Positions 1 through 10,870 of a stretch of 64,000 nt of DNA are shown here, one piece after another (positions within the stretch are counted from its first letter, which is position 1; each line of letters opens with the position of its first letter). Under the pieces are notes generated by a model. The model saw only the letters and a list, made by a program, of their open reading frames with translations. It did not search any database and had not been told where the DNA came from. Origin of the DNA: Stichopus chloronotus (lineage: Eukaryota > Echinodermata > Holothuroidea > Aspidochirotida > Stichopodidae). Location of the stretch: positions 26,586,892 to 26,650,891 of the forward strand of contig CM037833.1 in assembly GCA_021234535.1 (NCBI GenBank), read 5' to 3'. The position numbers and the translations under genes are program-made.

Positions 1-370
1 AAGACCAAATTTAAATGTAGAAAGCTGGAATTAAATTGCCCCGATGATGCCATCTGGGTCGAAAATGGTTGAAATGGTGCGAACGTATCCCATAGACCCC
101 ACCTGACAACCATATTGGACCAACGTGGTACATATGGCACCATCTTTTCCAGTTGGAGCCTAGATGTGGCCCAAATACTCTGCCAGCTGTGTTAGTATTT
201 ACCATATACAGTGTCACGTAGTAATGTTTAAGATAAACGAAAATGCCAATGTAAAAGTGTGGGATCAAAATATACAGGGTTAATGCTGGCGCCAATGTAT
301 TATTTGTTTTTATTTCACTTTCATGTTTAAATTTTTTATGTTTTTCTTTAGATAACATTGTGCCACTCGA
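1..370. repeat. Dispersed repeat with CATATGG-like words, edge of window
   Basis: The stretch is rich in CCCAT, CATATGG and TGGGCC-like words and reads like the better preserved block at 8401-8730. The open frame on the minus strand repeats Gly-Pro-Ile-Trp type residues that come from these words, so I read it as repeat and not as a gene. The assignment to the same family is by eye. Confidence 0.35.
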
Positions 371-1109
371 CGTAAGAACCCGGTAACGGTAGTAATGTAC
401 ACAACACTTGGCTCTATTGTCAGTTCCCGTGTGTATACTACTCTGTGTTTACCTCTTACTACAAACACGTAAACATTAACTGATCTTCATTGTTATAAGG
501 TAAACAAAAATCTTCTGAAATGACTAATGGCTAGTAAAGACAATGTGATTACGCCTATTCTCTGTGGGATATTTGAAAATTACTACACCATTTTGACACA
601 ATTAAAAAAGGTAAGAATTATGTAACGCGTGACTTACACAGTGTACATTGCACAGTTTTTTTTTTTTGTGAACGTATAATTACCTACTGAATACTTCAGG
701 TCTTAGGGAACTCTATATTACAGTTCTCAAATAGAACATGAATTGTATAGATATTTTTAATTACAATATGAGCTTTAGAAATTCAATCACTCAAGAACTG
801 AAAGTCTAATATAATGGTCAAATCATGTCACTTTTGTGTATTTTACAAGTCTATAAGCAGTTTTCAGTTTCTGTTGAAATAACTATTGTTATAGTAACTA
901 ATAGTAATACAGGGCAATAACCAGCATATAATAGTCTCTGAAAGTGCAACAAAATTAATTGTACGCCTGGCATATATTTAACAAGTTGTTATGTTATACA
1001 GTTTCGGATTATAATTCAGTTAGAGCAATGAAGTCAAGGATTCTCAGCTATTAACATTTGGACGTTACTAAACCTTACAGTGTCTATACTTGTACAGTGT
1101 TATACAATA

Positions 1110-1471
1110 ATGAATGATTTTCGACTGTTTCTTGTTGTTTGTCTCTTCTTCCTTGATTGTTGTTATGGTGTAATCTTGGGTAACTTTAGTAAACTGTTGC
1201 ATACCACTACCGCTGACATATATGACAACGTAGTTCTATCCCAGTTCTGTCCCATGGGCGAGAACTCCAGCATCTTGTCACGTACTTGGAAACGAGGGGA
1301 TCAACTTTTCTTTGCTGGAACACATCCTATCAATTTAGGAAGTATCAAACTGAAAGCAGATTGCAATTATTCTTTAATTATAAAAAAACGTCTCCATCCT
1401 CAATGAAGGAAAATACATCTGTTCCGATAAAACAAGCAGAAAAATGGTCGAGCAGAAATTAATAGTGAACG
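1110..1471 (+). pseudogene. Pseudogene exon 1: signal peptide plus V-type Ig domain
   Basis: ATG at 1110 opens a hydrophobic leader (MNDFRLFLVVCLFFLDCCYG), then a V-type Ig domain. First cysteine is in FCPMG, the tryptophan in SRTWKRG, and the motif NYSLII leads to the expected EGKYICSD second cysteine. That last part lies in the next frame because an A7 run (1382-1388) has one A too many, so the literal frame stops at 1404-1406. The donor GTAAGT follows at 1472. It aligns along its whole length with the minus-strand exon at 55244-55601, which supports both the frame shift call and the exon end. Confidence 0.75.
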
Positions 1472-2792
1472 GTAAGTGTGTTGGCAACCAAAAATGTTTT
1501 TCTTTTAGTATTGTCAAATAATTTTCATATTAACTGAACATGATACTACGGGCGTTGGCTTTAATCTCGCTTAAGATAAGAATGACATACACGATTTGCC
1601 CGATTTGCTTAGAAGTAACTAATCCGAAATATGATACATTACTACAAGATATAATAGATTTATCCTATTAACAATTCTTGCAAAAGTTTACTCTTGGATT
1701 TTCTGACATTTGTGGGAATGTTACCTGCTTTTCTCATCTACTGCAATATAATACTTTTCTAAAGGAAACAAATTCATGTAGTAACACCATGACAGTCCCA
1801 TTGACATGATATATAATTCAGAAAGAAATAGGAAACTAAAGAAATGGTGTAAAAAGGAATTCCACGACACTTTTCTTTCACCGCCATAACGCTACTCATT
1901 TAGTTCACCTAGATATGAATTTATGTTGCTTTCTTGGTAAATACATTCATTTATTTCTAGACACAAACGATAGTGCTCTTTCCAAGTCTCAACGAGAGTG
2001 CCCCACACACTTTTCTCAGCGTCAAAATGTTAAAGAAGATTTACGTCCCTTGTCAGCCAATATGAAAACAAAACAAAAACGAGATAAGTGGTGTGCAATC
2101 GCGATACATCTGACAAAGAATTTTCTCCTTATTTGGTGTAAGAAAACTCTTCTTGCATGTCTACAGGTGGAAAGGAGTCATTTATGGTAGCTGTATTGTG
2201 TTAAATAATATTTCTCTGTCTGAAAAGACAAAATGCATAATTTTGATACCACGATGTTTGTACTAGATTTACTTAATCAATGTCATGTAGGCTAATGCTC
2301 CATGTAACTTTTAATATATTGTTCTATAAGATCGGATTCATTGGAACACGTTCATTTGCTACAGCTCCAAATTGGTTATGATGATCTAACTAGGCCGACC
2401 TATAACTAGGCCGACCTATGCTTCATTTTGTTCTTCTGTGGCTATCATAGCCTGGCATATTCCATTGCAGGAGAGGGCCGTTGCATTCTTCTAACATCTG
2501 TCGTTTGCCCTTACCCCTGTATTTCTGCAGTTACTTGTGATGTTTTTTTTCCCCTTCAAACTAATAGTTTGTTGTGTCGTTTTACAGTTGCCTCTGATGA
2601 TATATTTCCGTTAAATTGCTTACTCAGAATAATTCTCGACCGTAGAATGTTTCTTAAATAAGTAAAGGAGATATTGCTCTATGCTTGCTTGCCGGTTTTG
2701 GCCTTGTAATAAAGAGTTTCTCGTTACTGTTTTGTTCAGATTTCGTCATCGGAAAACAATGCATTTCTAATATCTCTTCTTCTTTACCTCAG

Positions 2793-3125
2793 TGCCTCCA
2801 AGCCAATTTTACATTCACGCGCAAGGCATCAAACTGTCTAATAACAGTTAACTTCTTGTCCAAAGAAACAAATCTCTAAATTTCTCTTGCCATGTCATTG
2901 GGTCAAGACCAAGAAATGATATTCATTGGTTAATCAATGATGAAAACGTAGAATCAACTAAAAGTTATGTCGAAGATTCTGACTATGCCGGAGAGAAAAA
3001 TGCAACTAACAGACATTCGTTCATCACGTTTTACAGTACAACGACTAACGGTACAGTAACATGCGTGCGAAAAGTAACAAACTCAAACATGCTAGAGAGT
3101 CTTGATATTCGATTCTTGGAATATG
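2793..3125 (+). pseudogene. Pseudogene exon 2: C2/I-type Ig domain with stop and broken donor
   Basis: A polypyrimidine acceptor (TTTACCTCAG) ends at 2792. The exon reads VPPSQFYIHAQ, stop, then LNFSCHVIGSRP with the domain tryptophan in DIHWLINDE and the second cysteine in NGTVTCVRKV. TAA at 2849-2851 interrupts it. At the end, where related exons have G|GTAAGT, the sequence is G|GAAAGT, so the GT donor is lost. Reading on runs into a hydrophobic stretch and a stop at 3254, which I take to be intron. Confidence 0.7.
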
Positions 3126-3765
3126 GAAAGTATCGACAAACAATTACATATATCATGTCTATTGTTGACTATTTTCTTTTTTTACAACAAGTGATGATAA
3201 TGGGTAGCAGCATCGCGTTCTTGGTTATTCTCATATATTACCATCTCTTAAACTGATACATTGAGAAATGTTGGTTATGTCATATAGGTCTGTAGGGAAT
3301 GGATGAAGGGACGAATTTGTTAAATGAGTCATCATCATATTGACACTGACAAGCGCTATTGAAGTGAAAACAAATGTATGGTTTAGGGATACATCTAGTG
3401 ATTTTAACAAGGGTGTCTTATAAAGTTAGAAAACAAACAGGTGATAGTTTTATACATATCTCGTACATTTATTGTAGCCAGTGTTAATATTGTAATATAA
3501 TTGTCCGAGGCAAGGAAACTTTTTCCAATAATTCATGCCCAAAGTATACTTTTACAACATGTTATATTATATACATCTATTCATGTCAACTTGGTCAAAA
3601 GGCACGAAAATTATTTGTGTTTATGTAATTGACTATAGCTTTGAAGTGTGTAATATCTTACTGATTAGATAATTATACTTTCGTTTTAACTGTCCCCACA
3701 GAAACATTATAATTACGTAAAGTGCAGCCTACAATCTTGTGTCTCAATGTAGTTTTCTGTAGCAG

Positions 3766-4101
3766 TTCCTCCTAGATCATTTGAGATGACAGTGGATGGA
3801 CAAACAGCTACTAGAGGAGAATATCGTTTTATCGAAGAAGGGAAAGAAGTGAACATCTAATGTAATGTTTCTGGAGCAAGCCCAGAAAATCAGATTATCT
3901 GGATTGGTGAAAACACATCAAATCAATCCTCAATTCTCAAGACAGTGATGTTGAACGATTATGAGAAAAACTTGCGTTATGATACTATCTCAAGCATTCT
4001 CTTTTATCCACAAGGTGTAAATGGTTCAGTAACATGTGCTAGACTAGTGCTGAAAAATCTGTCTATGTCAGATGTTATTGTATTTCGATATTCTATCCTC
4101 G
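3766..4101 (+). pseudogene. Pseudogene exon 3: C2/I-type Ig domain with stop
   Basis: The acceptor is TTTCTGTAGCAG ending at 3765 and the donor GTAAGA begins at 4102. The exon begins VPPRSFEMTVDG and has the pattern EEGKEVNI-stop-CNVSGASP, tryptophan in IIWIGE, and the second cysteine in GSVTCARLV. The stop TAA at 3858-3860 falls two residues before the first Ig cysteine region and removes the rest of the protein. Both borders are phase 1. Confidence 0.7.
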
Positions 4102-4171
4102 GTAAGAACATCGTTTTTCATTGTAAAAGAAAGTAGCAGATTCATTGTATAATTTAATGCTCTTTTTTCAG

Positions 4172-4201
4172 CTTCTGCTTCACATATTAAACTTACGAAA
4201 G
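4172..4201 (+). pseudogene. Pseudogene mini-exon 4 (30 nt linker)
   Basis: A strong acceptor (GCTCTTTTTTCAG) ends at 4171 and a donor GTATGC starts at 4202. The 30 nt keep phase 1 on both sides and add ASASHIKLTK between two Ig domains. A chance match is possible because it is so short, but phase and splice strength agree with its neighbours. Confidence 0.45.
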
Positions 4202-4529
4202 GTATGCTTTTCAGCAGAGGCTTTTATTAAAGTTGACACTATTCTCAAGAACAAAATTAGCTTACAGTACCATCACTAAATGTAACCTTTGACCCTATAC
4301 TTCGACCCTAATAACGGTTGCTAATAAACTTAAGTCTGTTTCAGGCCAATAAATTGTCGTATTCGCATGATTTTTCTGGCGAATAGCCAGAAACATGTTT
4401 AAGTACATGGAGTAATTTGTGAGTTAGGCAAAAGAGACGGCAATTGACTGACTAGTCTAGAGGACCCCTGTAACATCACCAGACTCATACAGCTTACATA
4501 CTACATCAGATTTATCCATTTCATTCCAG

Positions 4530-4856
4530 TGATTGCAAACCTCGAGCTCATTGTTGATGGTTACGAAAACGACAAAGAAGTTTACGTGGAAGAAGGGCGT
4601 GAATTTGTTGCATCATGCAAGGCATTTGGCGCCAGACCAACGGTTGCCCTTTCTATAACAATGCATTAAGACACAAATGATTCATCTAGTTTTGATATGA
4701 ATGTGAATTCAGAGTTTAATAATGTACCTTTCGAGTACAATAACAGCGTGGAGGTTCGATCGAGACCATTCCATGGATCGGGAGTTATAACCTGTGCTTG
4801 CATAGGGACTAGCTGCCCAAAAGAAAATTAGATCCATAAAATATTTCATGTAACTG
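4530..4856 (+). pseudogene. Pseudogene exon 5: third C2/I-type Ig domain, two stops
   Basis: The acceptor TTTCATTCCAG ends at 4529 and the donor GTAAGT starts at 4857. The Ig pattern is EEGREFVASCKAFGARP for the first cysteine and GVITCACIG for the second. The tryptophan position seems lost. Stops lie at 4667-4669 (TAA) and 4829-4831 (TAG). The extra cysteine pair in CACIGTSC is unusual for this type of domain. Confidence 0.65.
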
Positions 4857-5359
4857 GTAAGTTGATGTTATGTTAATGTACATAATTCAGTCAGCGACAA
4901 ACGGCAGATATGTTGTAAAGGGTAAAACAGGGTAAAAGTAAGTAAGAAAGTAAAAATAAAATGCTAGAGAAAAGAAACATGACCTCTAGCAGCTGTTAAT
5001 ATTCTCAACAAAAGATCATCCCCGATTAAGATTACTTCAACGTATTATATAATGATATCTGTTAATTGCACTTCTCATTATCAAAAGATAAAACAGTCAC
5101 TGAATGCAAGATGTGAAGCAAATGCGGAACCAAATGGTACACACTTGTAGTACCACATCAATGACATTTTAAATTATAGGAATGATTAATTTTTTTTTTT
5201 TTATAAAATGCCAGGTAAAGACACTTTTTAGATCTGTTTGAAACGGAATTTAATCTAACAAATCTATTCTAGAGCACATTTTCTCATTTTCTGTGAGACA
5301 AAGTTACTATCTTTGATGAATATTTATTTTGTTTTTACTTCTGTTTGAATTTTCTCCAG

Positions 5360-5481
5360 AGAAAGATCAACATAAAAACGTTAACACATCTTCAGGACGA
5401 TTTTTGTCTATTACTGTCAGTACGTCGGTTGTCTTTCTTATTTTATTTACTCTAAATTCGTTCTTAGTTGTAAGGAGTTAG
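5360..5481 (+). pseudogene. Pseudogene exon 6: transmembrane segment and short tail
   Basis: After the acceptor TTTTCTCCAG (to 5359) the phase-1 frame gives a polar stalk (EKDQHKNVNTSSGR), about 21 hydrophobic residues starting FLSITVSTSVVFLILF, then VVRS and the stop TAG at 5479-5481. The tail is only a few residues long, so the ancestral receptor had almost no cytoplasmic part and would have needed a partner to signal. That last point is inference. Confidence 0.65.
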
Positions 5482-5534
5482 TCAATGACATCAAGGTACA
5501 AAATGTAGCCTAATCAATGAATTCTTCGCAATGC

Positions 5535-5540
5535 AATAAA
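5535..5540 (+). promoter_or_regulatory. Poly(A) signal AATAAA of the IgSF pseudogene
   Basis: AATAAA lies 54 nt after the stop codon of the last exon, in the position expected for a 3' end signal. It supports the choice of 5360-5481 as terminal exon. Confidence 0.45.
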
Positions 5541-8400
5541 CCTGTCATATTCGATGTATATTAACATTTATTTGAAGAACTTGCTTTTTCTTGTAAATGT
5601 TTCCTTACCAAACATCCATTGACAATCCCTGCATAAAGTAACAATTTTCTTTTATTTATTTCTGATGTTTTGGTACGTTGTGGAAATCTAAAACACTATA
5701 AGCGGAAACCGAGACCGACAAAGCCCACAGAATGTGACCCATGTGTATTTTTTTTTTTAATTTTTATTGTAGTATCCGTGAAAAGAGGATCCTTTAATTT
5801 ACAGTGAGTACAACCTAATTTTTCCGATATTATTAGAAGTTACATCAGTGAAAACTGATAATCAGTACTGACTAATTTCCTGAGTAATTCACTCTGATCA
5901 GTTCTTTGGTTTATCCATAAATTACACTCCTCAAAGATACGTTCGTTTGAGATCTCATTCTTTTCTGAGCAACTCTGTTTATACCATGTATTGTTAAAGA
6001 AAATTCATACCATAGATTTCAACAGCAGATATATACAATTACCCTGGGAAATCTCCAGTGATGCTTTTTAATATCCATCAAGACTATCATATTTATTCAC
6101 GGTGCAGTATGTTTTGTTGCAAATCAAACAGCCGTTCTTTCCTGTCTCATCTCATTTGGCGCCAGAAACGCTAGCTGTCATTCCGCTGATTATGCTATCC
6201 CAAGTGGTAGGAATATGTATTGTTCTCACTACTACGTATTCTTGTTCATTTTTGTACCTTGAGATTTTGTGACTTAAAAGTTAGTTTGTGTCATCAAAGT
6301 AACACCATAGATTAATGTAACTCGTTGACGTTGATCTATACAACTTTCATATTACCAAAAGTTACGGCTGTTATTATATGAATTTGCAGTTTCGTATGCT
6401 GAAAAATTGAGAGATTGTCTGTAAAAAAAACCCATCTAAGAATCAACTAGTATGGACAGAATCTACATGGATGGGGGTAAAGGAAAAATAACTATATACA
6501 AGTCTATAGCATCCTTTTGAAGTAACAATAAAGATCCATACAAGTAGTTCCTAGCTTTACTTTCAGCTCAGCCTCCCCATTTACAGAATGACATTGGGAA
6601 ACTGCCTCATCATTTTATTCAAATACCGATCTGACTACGTATTGTCCGTTTTGAAATTACATCGCAGAGCTTCATTTGACCATGTATTTTAATAGTATCA
6701 TAATTCTATCGCAATTGTATCTGAATAATATCACATCGTCGATCGTCCTACATGAAGAAATGTATTAAATAGAGATCAGGATTTGCGACTTGGGGTCTTG
6801 GTTCATTATGTGTTTATCCAAGGGGACTCTTGTCATTGATCCCCTTCACCCTCTTATATTGAAAATGTTAAAATGGAAAAATTTGAAGTGGAAACTAATT
6901 TAACTAAGACAGAATAGAATAGTGTCTGTAAACATGGCGAATCTAAGGGCCAGCTTCACTCCGTTATCTATCTAGAAAAGAACGTTTGTTTGTAGGAAAT
7001 GCTTAAAATATTTTCCGTTTGTAATGATCTCCGACAATACCTAGTGAAATTGACATTGCCATAACCTCATTTTTTGCAGTTGATTTCTTGTGTGTCAGCA
7101 CTTTATAGATTTAATAATAATTATAATAACATGAATTGTTGATAAACAAACGGTTCTACGAATTTTCAACTGAAAATCGGAGAGAAAAATAATTCATGTA
7201 ATGACACACAAGAAAGTCTGCAGAGCAGTAGGGAAATATTAAGGTAAGCAGTATCTGATCAAAGACATAAACTGATCATTTAATGGGCAGGCTTAAATGA
7301 CCCTAGAGAGAAAGAAATTCAAACTAAGTACCAAGGGAGTTGATGCAAGCCACAATCAGACAACACAATTCATTACCATTAGTGTTCAATTACCTTTATG
7401 CACTTACGTGGTGCCTTTTTTCAAAGGTTTGTATCTGCGTGTTTCCAGGACCTACAGAGTGTAAGTGCTACATGGAAGCTTAGAGTTTCTTTTTTTTCGA
7501 AAGCTATAGACTGCTTTGAAACTTTCATAAAAAAACGAAACAAAAAAAAAATGATGTTAAAGTTGTCTGAACTTAAAATTGAAAAAGTCCCATTTTTGAC
7601 CGTTAATTTTCAAAAGCATCATCACCGCACTTTCGCATGAGTACAAGGACTTAACTCAAGTTCAATTCGTAAGTCTAAGGCATTCAGACAAGTACCTCGA
7701 AATGATAAGGATCAGTGTCTGCTCTCATGTTTGGTAGATGAGGTGAAATAAATCGTTTCCACAGAGCACAGACCGTCACATCAAAAGACTGTTATCTTTT
7801 CATTCAAACATTTAGTCATGGTTACCTATTCAAATATATCAGTAAATATGATATCTTACACTTAATACTTCTACAAAGTTTAATAATATGTTGTTCTTCT
7901 CTAGAAATAAAGTGTTTTTAGGGTGTTGGTCGGAGAACATTGAAAGCATACCTTCAATTGCTCAACTCTGAACAGCTTTTGAAGAGGTGTGCGTATCAAA
8001 GACCTTTCAGACGTAAGCTATGTAATATGTAAACTTCATATGGTAAACATTTACACAGTAAGGTGACTTCACCGGTCTTCATCAAACTTGAGAAAATGTT
8101 AATTTGTTGTGAAAAAGTCAAATGCATTCATCTTCCATTGAATCCAACCTTAAAAGAATCACATCACACACTCAACAAGAGGTATTAGTAGAAAATTGAC
8201 CCATGCAGAAGATAAGATTAATCAAAATATCATATTCAGCAAAGAAAACACATGTTAACTAAAATTTTCGCACTTCTGTATCCCTTTTAATAGAAATGTC
8301 GAGCTCAATTGATGAACAGATGCTTACCGGACTTTTTTCCATCACACACAATTTGCAAGTCAAACTTGTTACAATATGTCGATGACGACTCCAGACGAAT
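5541..8400. other. Non-coding stretch, nothing recognised
   Basis: AT-rich sequence with stops in all frames, short poly-T and poly-A runs and no exon pair with matching phase. The 80-codon frame at 7398-7640 is Lys/Phe-rich with a run of lysines from a poly-A tract and has no supporting splice sites. Confidence 0.5.
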
Positions 8401-8730
8401 TATGTGAAAGGTCACCCAAGTAACATTCCAACATGCGCCCGTTATGGTCCCATACTGATGAACATATGCGACCTAGATTGCTTTGTACCTAGGATCAGTG
8501 AGTGGCCCATATGGGTCAGCAAAGATAACCCATATGACCCACATCTGGTAGTTCTGGTTCACATGGGCAATTTCCCATATGGATACCAAACTATCCCATA
8601 TAGTTCATATGATTATCTTGGCTTTCGCATACGCGCCTCTCACAGATCTTGCGATCATATGGGCCCCATATGGATTCACCTATATATTGCCTACGTGTCA
8701 CCTGGGCCAAATGTTACCGACCACTGAATA
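8401..8730. repeat. Degenerate CCATATGG repeat block
   Basis: Near-palindromic words such as CCCATATGGG (8506-8515), CCCATATG (about 8529), CCCATATGG (about 8573) and CATATGGGCCCCATATGG (about 8656) recur at irregular spacing. The 107-codon open frame over the block is made of these words, which explains its repeated Met-Gly-Pro-Ile residues. I see no inverted ends that would define a transposon. Confidence 0.55.
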
Positions 8731-9089
8731 GAACGTGGCTTTTGTATCACTCAATGTCAGCAAGAAAAAAAAATGGGTAGAATATCACATTGTAATATCA
8801 CACCAGGGAACTGTTATTCAGATGGAAGCAGTACCCTTAGAAGTGAGGTTTGTGCCTCCAAGGTCATACCGCAATCTGTTCTTTGAAATTTCTAAGGACT
8901 TACACCGGATTAGGAGTCAAACAGCTCTGTCGTCTGCTACGGCAACTGAACTTCACTTTGACTTTCCCTACTGCTACAACATTGCCAGTCGTCACGGAAA
9001 TAAATGGCTTTTTCGGCTTTTCGACGCTCGGTGACTTGTATGACCATGCAATATTTGGTTTGTTTATCAAACCATGAAAAAGAATCGAT

Positions 9090-9280
9090 ATCATTTTCAC
9101 TATTTGACCTCTTTTGACCACAGATTACCTTTGACCTCAACAACAGGGTTCTTCCTCCTAATATGAAAACCTGCGGACCAAGTGTCAACATCATCTGTCA
9201 TTCCTATCTGGAGATATCGTGCACACGAGCTAGTGTCACGCACACACACACATACACACCCACACCCACGCAATCACGAT
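9090..9280. repeat. Single copy of the TGACCTTTGACC repeat with CA tail
   Basis: The block reads TTACCTTTGACCTCAAC, then CTTCCTCCTAATATG, CATTCCTATCTGGAGATAT and CGTGCACACGAG, the same order as the tandem units at 60.05-60.75 kb. It ends in a CA/CACACC microsatellite (9240-9275), as the 60 kb array does. Confidence 0.65.
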
Positions 9281-10479
9281 CCCATTAGTTTCTCTTTCAT
9301 CGAAACTAATAATGAGACAAATAGAGAAGAAATACTGTTTCCCTTGGAAAGTAGCTTCTGCCCAATGATATAAATGTATCGCCGCCTACTGTTCATCAAC
9401 ACAGTTTCCTTACCACCAACATTACAATTGTTATTATGATCCGGTCCATGCTACTGTCAAATACGAAGTTTTAGGGCTTTTTTACAGACGTGGTATGACA
9501 GCCCATAGAAGGGTCTCAAACCTTACCATTACAGAAAGTCCCAGTTACAGCTAAGAGAAACGTCAGAACAGTAATACAGAAAATGAGACTTCTATTTAAA
9601 TTTGCTATTTCGGTTTTGCGATCAGAGTTTCACTTTATTCGTTGATTCGACTGGCAGATAAATTTGATATATCAGATTGACGATAATTGGAAAATTGAAT
9701 AGATACAGGTACATGAACGATGACAAACGGGAGAGAGCAAGAAAGAATACGTTGATACAGGCCTATATAGTACACGAGAGGGAGATGTTGACAGTTCAGC
9801 GACAGATTTACCAGTGATGGGAGCCGCCTCATGGCGCTGATGCTACGATGTCACGTCACGCTGAACAGCTGAGAATCATGGGATAGGTGATGTCGTTAAC
9901 CAATCAGAATGACATGAATTGTACATGTCATCATACGCAAATTTTTGCTACCCATGAATTGACCAATCGTTTAGCATTATGGAATCTTTCCACGAAACAG
10001 TGTCTGCCATATCTATTTTTAATGTCTTCTATTGTCTACATCGACTGACGGATGGAAATAAAGAAAAAGTGAATAAACTGTGGTAAACACCGGAAACTGA
10101 ACTTTGTATGACCCCTGAGTACGACAGTCCAACATATACACCACTAACACTAATTATCTCATAGGGGATAAGATGAGATATTGTAATCACTTGATTAGTG
10201 GAGCTATGTATTGTACTCTGCATCCATGGGAGAACGGTTGTCATGGACATGCTTAGAGTGGATGAATAGCGACACTCCAGAGGTACCCCACAGAAGAGTG
10301 ACCACGGGTACATGTGGGTTCTGTCGGGCGGTATAAATGAAAACGTGTCCGTTCCAAAGTGTGTGTGTGCGTCCGCACCTGTCCAAATTGTGTTTTTTTT
10401 TTTCCTACTTTGAAAAGTATATGAGAGATAAGGTTGTGAGAGATGCCAATATGTCCAAGATATACTGGTTGTATGGTAA

Positions 10480-10870
10480 ATTGAGTCAACTTTGCTGTTT
10501 TTTAAGGGGAAAAAAGACAATTTTGCCCCGAATTTGGTATTGCCAGTATATCTTGAGAAGTATTTGAACATTTGAAAGGATTAGGAGAATGTAACATTCA
10601 AGGTAAATCACTTTGATAGTGAAGAGAGTGAAAATTGCTGAATTTTAGAAAAAGCAAATTTTGCCCACAAATTTGTATTTCCAGCATATCTTGAGAACTA
10701 TTAGAGCAATTAACTCAAACTTTGTAAGGACTTACCTAAAAACACATTGTTCAACATTTTATTACTGTAATGTGAAATCAAGTAAAATTTACTGATTTTT
10801 TAGAAAAAAATCCAATTTTGCCCCAGACTTGAATCAGCATATCTTGAGAACTATGAGACCAATCACCTTT
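10480..10870. repeat. Three degenerate tandem units of about 135-155 bp
   Basis: The pair of words TTTTGCCC and ATATCTTGAGAA recurs at about 10523/10551, 10658/10686 and 10816/10841, each with similar flanks (AGACAATTTTG upstream, AACTCAAACTTTG downstream). A related piece lies just before at 10450-10500. The 180-codon minus-strand frame at 10029-10571 overlaps the edge of this block and is not supported. Confidence 0.6.

Larger units (their letters stand above)
1110..5481 (+). pseudogene. Decayed IgSF type I membrane receptor (six-exon pseudogene)
   Basis: Six exon-like blocks can be joined: 1110-1471, 2793-3125, 3766-4101, 4172-4201, 4530-4856 and 5360-5481. They encode a signal peptide with a V-type Ig domain, three C2/I-type Ig domains, a 10-residue linker and a transmembrane segment with a four-residue tail. 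Every internal border is phase 1, as is usual for shuffled Ig domains, and the total is 503 codons once one extra A is removed. It is broken by a +1 A in the A7 run at 1382-1388, stops at 2849-2851, 3858-3860, 4667-4669 and 4829-4831, and a donor changed from GT to GA at 3126-3127. IgSF receptors of this layout bind ligands at the cell surface, but the ligand is unknown. A functional gene with several sequencing errors is possible and less likely. Confidence 0.75.

Noticed and set aside
1915..2190. 91-codon open frame within the first intron of the pseudogene
   Set aside because: No Ig motif and no matching acceptor or donor phase; it lies between two well-phased exons.
8404..8727. 107-codon open frame on the plus strand
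   Set aside because: It is translated CATATGG repeat; the recurring Gly-Pro-Ile-Trp and Tyr residues follow from the DNA word.
10029..10571. 180-codon open frame on the minus strand, longest in the window
   Set aside because: It overlaps repeat sequence, has odd composition (HTHFGTDTF from a CA/TG run) and no domain, signal or splice support.
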